From Fusobacterium sp. (GTDB taxonomy: Bacteria > Fusobacteriota > Fusobacteriia > Fusobacteriales > Fusobacteriaceae), in NCBI GenBank assembly GCA_019416865.1, contig DXWL01000052.1, positions 1 through 9,427 of the forward strand: 9,427 nucleotides of DNA. The letters are read 5' to 3'. Each line of letters opens with the position of its first letter. Position 1 is the first letter of the stretch. This document shows, one piece after another, positions 1 through 4,680 of this stretch. The notes under the pieces were generated by a model. The model was not told the origin of the DNA. It ran no database searches and saw only the letters and a program-made list of their open reading frames with translations. The position numbers and the translations under genes were made by a program.

Positions 1-95
1 TTAAGGTTTGCTTGCTTTTGTCTTAATATTCTCTATTCTGTTGTTAATGTCCTTTGTTTTATCTACGTTGTTTATCTGTCCCGTAGACAAGATTT

Positions 96-124
96 ATAAT
101 ACCATATGTTTCACATTTCGTCAA
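96..124 (-). promoter_or_regulatory. Strong leftward promoter with UP-like A-tracts
   Basis: Read on the minus strand, a TTGACG -35 box (plus 119-124) is followed after exactly 17 bases by a TATTAT -10 box (plus 96-101). Transcription would start near 89-90 and run off the left edge. Directly upstream (plus 127-165) are phased A-tracts resembling an UP element. The predicted leader (89 to 1) contains no ATG on the minus strand and carries a small inverted repeat, TCTACG at 62-67 with CGTAGA at 82-87. Such a promoter with a long untranslated leader fits a stable-RNA operon or a highly expressed gene, but the product is outside the window. Confidence 0.6.
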
Positions 125-412
125 CTACTTTTTTTAATTTTTTTTAAAATTTTTTCTTAAATATTTAATTTTCCTTTTATTTTCAATAAAAATCATCATA
201 AAAAATTTTTTTATTTTAACTTATTTATGAAAATAAATTTTTTTTGAATCAAAAAATAATCTTTATATTTGACAATCCCTCAAAAACTATCTTCATGGTC
301 ATTTTACTATATATAGTGCCTCATAAAAATATTTACCACTAATTTCTCAAAAAACCCTCATCAAAATAGCATATATAATAGGAAGTAATTTGATTAAAAA
401 TTATAAACAAAA
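125..412. other. AT-rich intergenic stretch without a gene
   Basis: I see no coding region here. The stretch holds the A/T tracts upstream of the leftward promoter (about 127-165), a lone TTATTTTCAATA (177-188) that resembles the short repeat of the putative origin, a TTGACA at 269-274 with no acceptable -10 box behind it, and a 12-bp palindrome ACTATATATAGT at 306-317. None of these supports a gene. Confidence 0.6.
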
Positions 413-449
413 AGAGCTGTTGTAAAATTTTAAAAAATACAACAGCTCT
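406..449 (-). terminator. Intrinsic terminator of the rep gene
   Basis: A perfect 12-bp inverted repeat, AGAGCTGTTGTA at 413-424 and TACAACAGCTCT at 438-449, encloses a 13-base A/T loop. On the minus strand it lies 14 bases beyond the stop codon of the initiator gene and is followed by a run of T (minus-strand TTTTTGTTTATAA), giving the classical stem plus U-tract. Confidence 0.85.
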
Positions 450-463
450 CTATAATTCTATAT

Positions 464-2347
464 TTATTTAACTTTTATCTCATCTAAAGCTCTTTCAATA
501 TATTTCTTTATAGTATTTAAATATAATACTTTAGATTTTTCTTTCATAGTAAGCAGGAAGTTTTCAGAAACTTTTGCCTCTTCAGAGCAAAGTTTAAGAG
601 CCTTTTCCTCAACTTTTAATTTTTCATAATCATCAAGTTTTTCAAATTCAATAAGAACATCTCTTGGGATTCCCACCTCATCTTTTAAATCTTTCATTGC
701 ATTTGTAAGAGGTTTAGTTTTTATTCCCTTTCTTGCCTGTTTGATTTTCTTTTTACTGATGATTGTTTTTTCTTTAACTTCATTTCCTCCAAACAGAGTT
801 AAGTTTTGTTTTGGAGTTTCAGATTTATAAATATTTTTAAGAACTCCGTTTATATATTGCACCAATGTAGTTTTAATGTTTTTGTTAAGGTTCTTGTATA
901 TTATCTTTAATACTTCACAAGCTAAATCCTCTCCATCTTCATTAAAAATCTTTCTTATCTTAGTATCTGTTCTTCTGTCCCATGCTCTTGATATATAGAT
1001 ATTTCTTTTTGCTTTATGAATAAGTGTTACAACTGTGTCTGGAAGGTCCTCATAAGTTTCCACTTTCTTCGTTCTGCTCAAAGATTTTCTCACTACCTTT
1101 GTTCTGCTCTCTGTATCTTTATTTTCTGAAAGTGGTTTAGAAGGCTCTTCTGACACTATTTCAGCTTCTTCAATATCATAATAATCTATATCTGGATCTG
1201 TATCAATAATTGCTTCTTCATAACCTTTTTTAGATTTAGCAGATTTTGAAGTTTTACTCTCAACTGACTTGCTCTTATTTTCAAGATAGCTGGATACATG
1301 ACACTCTCCATCTTTTTCTGGATTAAAGACATAATTTATATAATAAGTATTCTCTTTTTTGTCCTCATCATAGGAGAAAGTTTTTATATACCCCAATTCC
1401 TGAAGAACTTCATAAGCTTTTAACACTCTCTTAAGCACCTGCTTTGCACGGCTTAAAATATATGTTTTCATCTCTCCGTTTTTATTTGGTCTTTCTGTTT
1501 CCTGTTCCATCTTAAGAGGAATTATAGCTGCTAAAGTACGAAGATTTATTCTTCCCTCAAAAGTTTCAAATCTTATCTTGCTGATATACTTATATATTCT
1601 TCCTGCAATAGGATCCTTTGTAAGAATTTCCATTAAAGCTCTTGAATTATATTTTATATATCTCTTATCTTTGATTTTTTTTCTGATGTTTTTATTAAGA
1701 ATAGCTCTGTAATATACTTTTTTTCCTTTTTTCAGTTTTTGATATGTAAGAAGCTTAAACTCCTCATCTTCAAATTTATATTTTCCAAATTTTGTATGGT
1801 TGGAAACAATAAACTGATATTCTGTACTTTTAAGGTTTTTAAGTGCCTGTTCCACCTTTGTGTAATAAGCTCTGTTCATTTTATTTCCAAGGAAATTTAC
1901 TATAAAATCAGAAATTTCAAACTCTATATACTCATCTTCCTCATCAACATCAGCTTCTTTTTTAGCCTCATACATTGAAATCAGGTAGTTATATATCTTC
2001 TCTTCAAAAATAGAGGGCTGATAAACCTTATCATTATTATCTTTTGCAACAAGAGTACAATACATTGTAACTCCCAAATCTTCAAAAGAGTATTGAAAGT
2101 TTATTCTCTTATTCTGCTTTTGAGGTGTGAAAAAAGGAAAAACTATCATTTCAATAGGAATATTTATAATATTTCCCGGCAGATTAAGAAAGTTTCCTGT
2201 TTCTTTAATCACAACTTCCCGAACTTCTATATCAGGAAGGCTGCTCATCTTCATATCCATCTTTTGAATATCTTCGCTCAGCGAACCTGAAGAGATTATA
2301 TTAAAACTTTCCAATATGTGGTTTTTATCTTTATTATCTTCACTCAT
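464..2347 (-). CDS. Plasmid-type replication initiator protein (RepA/RPA-like)
   Basis: A 627-residue protein. Residues about 60-345 resemble the 'replication initiator protein A' winged-helix class of plasmids. Seen are an N-terminal block with PIEMIVFPFFTPQ (64-76), a basic region (203-232), and a segment GRIYKYISKIRFETFEGRINLRTL-like around 249-272, typical of the RLY..L motif in such initiators. Residues about 350-430 form a charged, low-complexity acidic linker. Residues 430-627 are helical and Lys/Glu-rich, and I do not recognise a domain there. The start ATG has AGGGAGA five bases upstream (plus 2353-2359). The gene diverges from rpmH and faces an iteron-rich AT-rich region, one copy of which lies in its own leader, so it probably binds these repeats, starts replication and represses itself. 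It occupies the place dnaA often holds. Family membership is from residue patterns only; origin function is inference. An integrated plasmid or a non-initiator DNA-binding protein are the alternatives. Confidence 0.78.
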   Translation of the reverse strand: MSEDNKDKNHILESFNIISSGSLSEDIQKMDMKMSSLPDIEVREVVIKETGNFLNLPGNIINIPIEMIVFPFFTPQKQNKRINFQYSFEDLGVTMYCTLVAKDNNDKVYQPSIFEEKIYNYLISMYEAKKEADVDEEDEYIEFEISDFIVNFLGNKMNRAYYTKVEQALKNLKSTEYQFIVSNHTKFGKYKFEDEEFKLLTYQKLKKGKKVYYRAILNKNIRKKIKDKRYIKYNSRALMEILTKDPIAGRIYKYISKIRFETFEGRINLRTLAAIIPLKMEQETERPNKNGEMKTYILSRAKQVLKRVLKAYEVLQELGYIKTFSYDEDKKENTYYINYVFNPEKDGECHVSSYLENKSKSVESKTSKSAKSKKGYEEAIIDTDPDIDYYDIEEAEIVSEEPSKPLSENKDTESRTKVVRKSLSRTKKVETYEDLPDTVVTLIHKAKRNIYISRAWDRRTDTKIRKIFNEDGEDLACEVLKIIYKNLNKNIKTTLVQYINGVLKNIYKSETPKQNLTLFGGNEVKEKTIISKKKIKQARKGIKTKPLTNAMKDLKDEVGIPRDVLIEFEKLDDYEKLKVEEKALKLCSEEAKVSENFLLTMKEKSKVLYLNTIKKYIERALDEIKVK

Positions 2348-2374
2348 GGCATTCTCCCTTTAAAATTTCTATAT

Positions 2375-2393
2375 GTATATACTCAATAATAAT
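2375..2393 (+). repeat. Iteron 1 (in rep leader)
   Basis: Reads GTATATACTCAATAATAAT, 18 of 19 matches to the derived consensus GTATATGnTCAATAATAAT. It lies between the predicted rep promoter and the rep start codon, so binding of the initiator here could block its own transcription. Confidence 0.75.
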
Positions 2394-2404
2394 CTTGGAA
2401 ATAT

Positions 2405-2433
2405 ATTATAATGTGAAATCCAATTAAATACAA
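2405..2433 (-). promoter_or_regulatory. Predicted promoter of the rep gene
   Basis: On the minus strand a perfect TATAAT -10 box (plus 2405-2410) lies 17 bases downstream of a weak TTGTAT -35 box (plus 2428-2433). The start would be near 2398, giving a leader of about 50 bases. TTGGA (2395-2399) and TCCAA (2419-2423) flank the -10 box as a short dyad. Iteron 1 (2375-2393) falls at about +5 to +23, a good place for autorepression. Confidence 0.55.
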
Positions 2434-2465
2434 GTTATTTTTTAATAGAAATAAAATTCTCTAAG

Positions 2466-2486
2466 AAAAAATAGTTTCTATTTTTT
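2466..2486. repeat. Inverted repeat between iterons 1 and 2
   Basis: AAAAAATAG (2466-2474) and CTATTTTTT (2478-2486) form a perfect 9-bp dyad around TTT. It lies upstream of the rep promoter and could be a protein-binding dyad. It is A/T-rich enough that chance is possible. Confidence 0.4.
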
Positions 2487-2500
2487 GGGTATATATAAGT

Positions 2501-2519
2501 GTATATGGTCAATAATAAT
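2501..2519 (+). repeat. Iteron 2
   Basis: Reads GTATATGGTCAATAATAAT, a perfect match to the derived 19-bp consensus, 126 bases from iteron 1. The match with the copy at 7051-7069 continues into the following TTTA. Confidence 0.8.
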
Positions 2520-2665
2520 TTAATATATCTGTTATTCTTTTTATATTTAAATCCTTATTTTTCAATGTAAAATCTCTGTAAATTTTATATTTTTTCACTG
2601 TATATTTATATTTTTCTCTTTTTGTAATTCCTTATTTTTCAAAGGAAATCAAGTTTTGTTTTTAT

Positions 2666-2684
2666 GCTTATTGTCAATAATAAA
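2666..2684 (+). repeat. Iteron 3 (degenerate)
   Basis: The right half TCAATAATAAa (2674-2684) matches the consensus closely, while the left half GCTTATTG keeps about five of eight positions. It sits 127 bases before iteron 4. Confidence 0.5.
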
Positions 2685-2792
2685 TGACTCAATATGGAAA
2701 ACTCTTGAAAATTCAGAGATATTTTTCACCTGAGAAAATTCTTTTAAATTTTTTTCTTGTGTTTTCAATGAAAAAATAAAAGTTATGTATAT

Positions 2793-2811
2793 GTATATGC
2801 TCATTAATAAT
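2793..2811 (+). repeat. Iteron 4
   Basis: Reads GTATATGCTCATTAATAAT, one mismatch to the consensus. It is embedded in a 20-base string (2790-2809) repeated exactly at 2997-3016. Confidence 0.78.
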
Positions 2812-2896
2812 TATGATACCCTATAAATCTTTTATTTTCAAGGGGCAGATTTTTTTCTATCTCAATTTCCTTATAAAAATCACAGGTTTTCAATGT

Positions 2897-2912
2897 GTAT
2901 ATGGATAATAAT
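2897..2912 (+). repeat. Iteron 5 (3-base deletion)
   Basis: Reads GTATATGGATAATAAT, the consensus lacking TCA in the middle. It directly follows a TTTTCAATG copy (2887-2895), so the two repeat families abut here. Confidence 0.6.
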
Positions 2913-2968
2913 ATTTTTTTGTTTTTATAAATTTATATTTTTCAATGTTTTTTTCATTTTCAAAAAAA

Positions 2969-2983
2969 GTATATCAATAAAAT
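2969..2983 (+). repeat. Iteron 6 (degenerate, partial)
   Basis: GTATATCAATAAAAT resembles the consensus with several central bases missing. It is listed as a possible decayed copy, and A/T bias makes chance similarity likely. Confidence 0.35.
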
Positions 2984-2999
2984 CAAGGAGTTTACTTAT

Positions 3000-3018
3000 G
3001 TATATGCTCATTAATATT
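3000..3018 (+). repeat. Iteron 7
   Basis: Reads GTATATGCTCATTAATATT, close to the consensus and identical over a 20-base string (2997-3016) to the iteron 4 region. It is the last copy before the rpmH promoter region. Confidence 0.75.
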
Positions 3019-3080
3019 TTTTTTCTAAAAGTTTTTATTTTTCAATCTCTTTCTGCAAAAAATCTTTTATCTCGCTCTAT

Positions 3081-3113
3081 ACATTAAACAATATACAAAA
3101 AAACATTAAACAA
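3081..3113 (+). repeat. Two direct copies of ACATTAAACAA
   Basis: The 11-base string occurs at 3081-3091 and 3103-3113, 22 bases start to start (about two helical turns). The second copy overlaps the left arm of the terminator stem. Role unknown. Confidence 0.5.
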
Positions 3114-3149
3114 CTACGAGAAAACCCTTGTGGTTGTTTTTATTTTTTT
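3108..3149 (+). terminator. Rightward intrinsic terminator upstream of rpmH promoter
   Basis: Arms 3108-3120 and 3127-3139 form a 13-bp stem with two G-U wobbles around the loop AAAACC, followed by a long T-run on the plus strand. No plus-strand gene precedes it, so it must either end a non-coding transcript from the origin region or insulate the rpmH operon and origin from each other. Confidence 0.7.
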
Positions 3150-3181
3150 TGATTTTTTTTTGAGAATATAATAATATATAC

Positions 3182-3210
3182 TTGACAAAATGCGAATAAT
3201 CTTCTAAAAT
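3182..3210 (+). promoter_or_regulatory. Promoter of the rpmH operon
   Basis: A perfect TTGACA -35 box (3182-3187), a 17-base spacer and a TAAAAT -10 box (3205-3210) predict a start near 3217. The upstream sequence is rich in A/T. The -10 box is inside the left arm of a 10-bp inverted repeat (3204-3213 with 3228-3237). Confidence 0.85.
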
Positions 3211-3237
3211 ATTTATCTGTAATGTAGAATATTTTAG
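3204..3237. promoter_or_regulatory. Possible operator dyad over the rpmH -10 box and RBS
   Basis: CTAAAATATT (3204-3213) and AATATTTTAG (3228-3237) are perfect inverted copies with centres 24 bases apart. The left arm contains the -10 hexamer and the right arm runs into the Shine-Dalgarno sequence. The left arm lies upstream of the predicted start, so it would act as DNA rather than as an RNA hairpin. Function is inferred from position only. Confidence 0.4.
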
Positions 3238-3254
3238 GAGGTGAAAATTAAGAT

Positions 3255-3398
3255 ATGGCAAAAGCAATAGGAACATACCAACCAAATACTAGAAAATATA
3301 AAAAAGACCACGGTTTCAGAGCTAGAATGAAAACTAAAGGTGGAAGACAAGTATTAAAAAGAAGAAGAGCAAGAGGAAGAAAAAAATTATCAGCATAA
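3255..3398 (+). CDS. rpmH: Large ribosomal subunit protein bL34
   Basis: A 47-residue, very basic protein with the bL34 pattern: TYQPNTRKYKKDHGFRARM in residues 7-25, then the GG/GR-rich basic tail ending RGRKKLSA. Length is typical for the family, which binds 23S rRNA in the large subunit. A strong ribosome-binding site AGGAGGTGA (3236-3244) lies rather far upstream, 13 bases between AGGAGG and ATG. No other in-frame start suits it. It is first in the operon, has its own consensus promoter, and is followed by a hairpin that probably lets only part of transcription continue into rnpA, as suits the much higher need for a ribosomal protein. Confidence 0.96.
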   Translation: MAKAIGTYQPNTRKYKKDHGFRARMKTKGGRQVLKRRRARGRKKLSA

Positions 3399-3428
3399 AA
3401 CCCGGTGTTATAACTCACCGGGTTTTTT
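3397..3428 (+). terminator. Attenuating terminator between rpmH and rnpA
   Basis: CCCGGTG (3401-3407) pairs with CACCGGG (3416-3422) around an 8-base loop, flanked by AAAA and a run of six T. It starts at the rpmH stop codon. rnpA follows with no visible promoter, so partial read-through is likely. Confidence 0.85.
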
Positions 3429-3445
3429 GAAAAATAGAGAAATAA

Positions 3446-3450
3446 GAGGA
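3446..3450 (+). promoter_or_regulatory. Ribosome-binding site that fixes the rnpA start
   Basis: GAGGA, within AGAGGAAGAG, lies 6 bases before the ATG at 3457. The longer in-frame TTG start at 3427 has no such site and lies in the T-run of the terminator, so ATG 3457 is preferred. Confidence 0.8.
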
Positions 3451-3456
3451 AGAGTA

Positions 3457-3795
3457 ATGGAAAAATTAGTAAAAAATAGTGAATTTCAAAAAGTATATAA
3501 TTTTGGAAAAAAATCTTATGGTTACTACGCTCTTATTTTTTTTGCGAAGAATAATTTGGAATATAACAGATGCGGATTTGTGGCTAGTAAAAAAATAGGA
3601 AATGCTGTTTGCAGAAACAGAATAAAAAGACTCATGAGAGAGTGTTACAGATGTAATGAAGAAAATATTAAAATAGGATATGATCTTATTTTTGTTGGTA
3701 AGAAGAATGCAGGAGAAAAATTTAAAGAATTAAAATATCAGGAGATTGAAAATGATATTAAAAAGGTTCTTAAAAAGTCCGGTCTTATGCGTTAG
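3457..3795 (+). CDS. rnpA: Ribonuclease P protein component
   Basis: A 112-residue basic protein that assists the RNase P RNA in removing 5' leaders from precursor tRNAs. The signature RNR motif is clear at residues 46-58, KIGNAVCRNRIKR, followed by LMRECYR. The N-terminal FQKVYNFGKKS (10-20) matches the family start, and the GYDLIFVGKKNA-like strand (74-85) completes the fold. Length is typical. The 3' end overlaps the start of the next gene by 44 bases, suggesting translational coupling with yidD. Confidence 0.95.
   Translation: MEKLVKNSEFQKVYNFGKKSYGYYALIFFAKNNLEYNRCGFVASKKIGNAVCRNRIKRLMRECYRCNEENIKIGYDLIFVGKKNAGEKFKELKYQEIENDIKKVLKKSGLMR
3740..3744 (+). promoter_or_regulatory. Ribosome-binding site for yidD inside rnpA
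   Basis: AGGAG lies within the rnpA coding sequence, 7 bases before ATG 3752. It favours that start over TTG 3746 (only one base away) and over the later TTG codons at 3806 and 3812, which have no site in front. Confidence 0.6.
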
Positions 3796-4072
3796 AATTA
3801 TTAAATTGGCTTTGAAAAAAATTATTTTATTATTAATAAAATTTTATCAGGTCTGTATATCCCCCTTTTTAGGAAAAAATTGCAGATTTTATCCTACTTG
3901 TTCAGCATATACCTATGAAGCAATAGAAATTCATGGTATAATAAAGGGTGTTTATCTGGGCGTGAAAAGAATATTAAAGTGCCATCCCTATAATAAAGGA
4001 GGGTACGATCCCGTTCCACCTAAAAAAACAAACAAAAAAATAACTGAAGAGGAGAGAAAAGAGAGAGAATGA
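3752..4072 (+). CDS. yidD: Membrane protein insertion efficiency factor YidD
   Basis: A 106-residue form of the small YidD family, which supports YidC in inserting membrane proteins at the inner face of the membrane. The family core is plain from residue about 22 on: FYQVCISPFL (31-40), NCRFYPTCSAY (43-53), EAIEIHGIIKG (56-66), and the diagnostic CHPYNKGGYDPVPP (77-90). The conserved cysteines at 44, 50 and 77 are present. The N-terminal 20 residues and the Lys/Glu-rich tail exceed the usual 70-85 residues. The tail is real in frame; the N-terminus depends on the chosen start, and a later TTG at 3806 would give a family-sized N-terminus without a ribosome-binding site. It overlaps rnpA by 44 bases and yidC by 4 (ATGA). 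Confidence 0.9.
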   Translation: MILKRFLKSPVLCVRIIKLALKKIILLLIKFYQVCISPFLGKNCRFYPTCSAYTYEAIEIHGIIKGVYLGVKRILKCHPYNKGGYDPVPPKKTNKKITEEERKERE

Positions 4073-4674
4073 GTTTTTTATACGATATTTTTGAAAAGGT
4101 ATTAATGGCTATTTATGGAATGACAGGAAACTTTGGATTATCAATAATAATCCTTACTATTTTAATTAAGATAGTTTTACTTCCTTTAACACTAAAACAA
4201 GATAAATCTATGAAAGAGATGAAAAATCTTCAGCCTAAAATAGATGCTCTAAAAGATAAATATGGAAATGACAAACAAATGCTTAACCAGAAAACAATGG
4301 AACTTTACAAAGAGCATAATGTAAACCCTGCTGGAGGATGTCTTCCTCTTCTTGTACAGCTTCCTATATTATGGGCACTTTTCGGTGTACTTAGAAAAGA
4401 GGGAGTAGTTCCTGATGAAACTTTCCTATGGCTTTCACTTGCAACACCAGACCCATACTTTATTTTCCCTGTACTTAACGGAGCAGTGGCATTTATTCAA
4501 CAAAAACTTATGGGTACAAACAACAACCCTCAAATGAAGAACATGATGTATATGTTCCCTATTATGATGATATTTATTTCTTACAAAATGCCGGGAGGAT
4601 TACAGCTTTATTGGCTGACATCATCACTTGCAGGAGTTATCCAGCAGTATTTTGTAATGAACAGAGGAGAGTAG
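4069..4674 (+). CDS. yidC: Membrane protein insertase YidC, short form
   Basis: A 201-residue insertase of the YidC/Oxa1/Alb3 family, which inserts proteins into the inner membrane with or without SecYEG. Membrane segments are visible at about 22-42, 89-108, 129-147, 157-172 and 175-195, with the charged cytoplasmic loop between the first two (43-88). The family pattern GLSIIILT..., NPAGGCLPLLVQLPI (86-100) and the final GLQLYWLTSSL...QQ (177-193) are clear. The conserved positive residue of the hydrophilic groove, arginine in E. coli and B. subtilis, appears here as Lys34. The protein has neither the N-terminal anchor nor the large periplasmic domain of proteobacterial YidC, and no lipoprotein signal. 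The start overlaps the yidD stop as ATGA. AG-rich sequence (4048-4067) supplies the ribosome-binding site. Confidence 0.94.
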   Translation: MSFLYDIFEKVLMAIYGMTGNFGLSIIILTILIKIVLLPLTLKQDKSMKEMKNLQPKIDALKDKYGNDKQMLNQKTMELYKEHNVNPAGGCLPLLVQLPILWALFGVLRKEGVVPDETFLWLSLATPDPYFIFPVLNGAVAFIQQKLMGTNNNPQMKNMMYMFPIMMIFISYKMPGGLQLYWLTSSLAGVIQQYFVMNRGE

Positions 4675-4680
4675 ATTTTT

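Larger units (their letters stand above)
2555..3047 (+). repeat. Second direct-repeat family, TTATTTTTCAATG-like, seven copies
   Basis: Copies lie at 2555-2567, 2632-2644, 2758-2770 (TTTTCAATG part 2762-2770), 2832-2842, 2887-2895, 2939-2947 and 3035-3047, all in the plus direction. The shared core is TTTTCAA, with ATG following in four copies. The three copies at 2832, 2887 and 2939 have their C residues exactly 52 bases apart (2839, 2891, 2943). The first two copies share CCTTATTTTTCAA. The family interleaves with the 19-bp iterons. It could be a binding site for a second origin protein or an unwinding-element repeat. Low complexity limits confidence. Confidence 0.6.
2348..3107. other. Putative replication origin (iteron-type)
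   Basis: A non-coding, extremely AT-rich stretch between the divergent rep and rpmH genes. It contains about five clear and two degenerate copies of a 19-bp iteron-like repeat and seven copies of a shorter TTTTCAATG-like repeat, all in the same orientation. Long T-runs at about 2581-2640 and 2911-2960 are candidates for strand opening. No exact DnaA box (TTATCCACA or TTATnCACA on either strand) was seen; the nearest is ATATACACA read on the minus strand at 2894-2902. Divergent genes on the two sides, with leading-strand orientation outward, fit an origin. The role is inferred from architecture and from the adjacent initiator-like gene. Confidence 0.68.

Noticed and set aside
269..297. Promoter from TTGACA at 269-274
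   Set aside because: No acceptable -10 box at 16-18 bases and no gene downstream on the plus strand.
1739..2290. Plus-strand open frames opposite the initiator gene
   Set aside because: Low-complexity, Phe/Ile-rich shadows of the long minus-strand coding sequence with no start signals.
2600..2618. Possible extra iteron starting GTATAT
   Set aside because: Only the left six bases match; the rest is T-rich filler.
2375..3047. CRISPR array
   Set aside because: Repeats are short, variable, AT-only and unevenly spaced, and no cas genes are present; an iteron-type arrangement fits better.
2893..3087. Plus-strand 64-codon open frame in the origin region
   Set aside because: Phe/Ile/Lys-rich translation of T-runs and repeats, no ribosome-binding site, and it crosses several iterons; not a credible gene.
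2348..3254. DnaA boxes in the origin region
   Set aside because: No exact TTATnCACA on either strand; the nearest match (ATATACACA, minus strand, 2894-2902) has a mismatch and overlaps an iteron.
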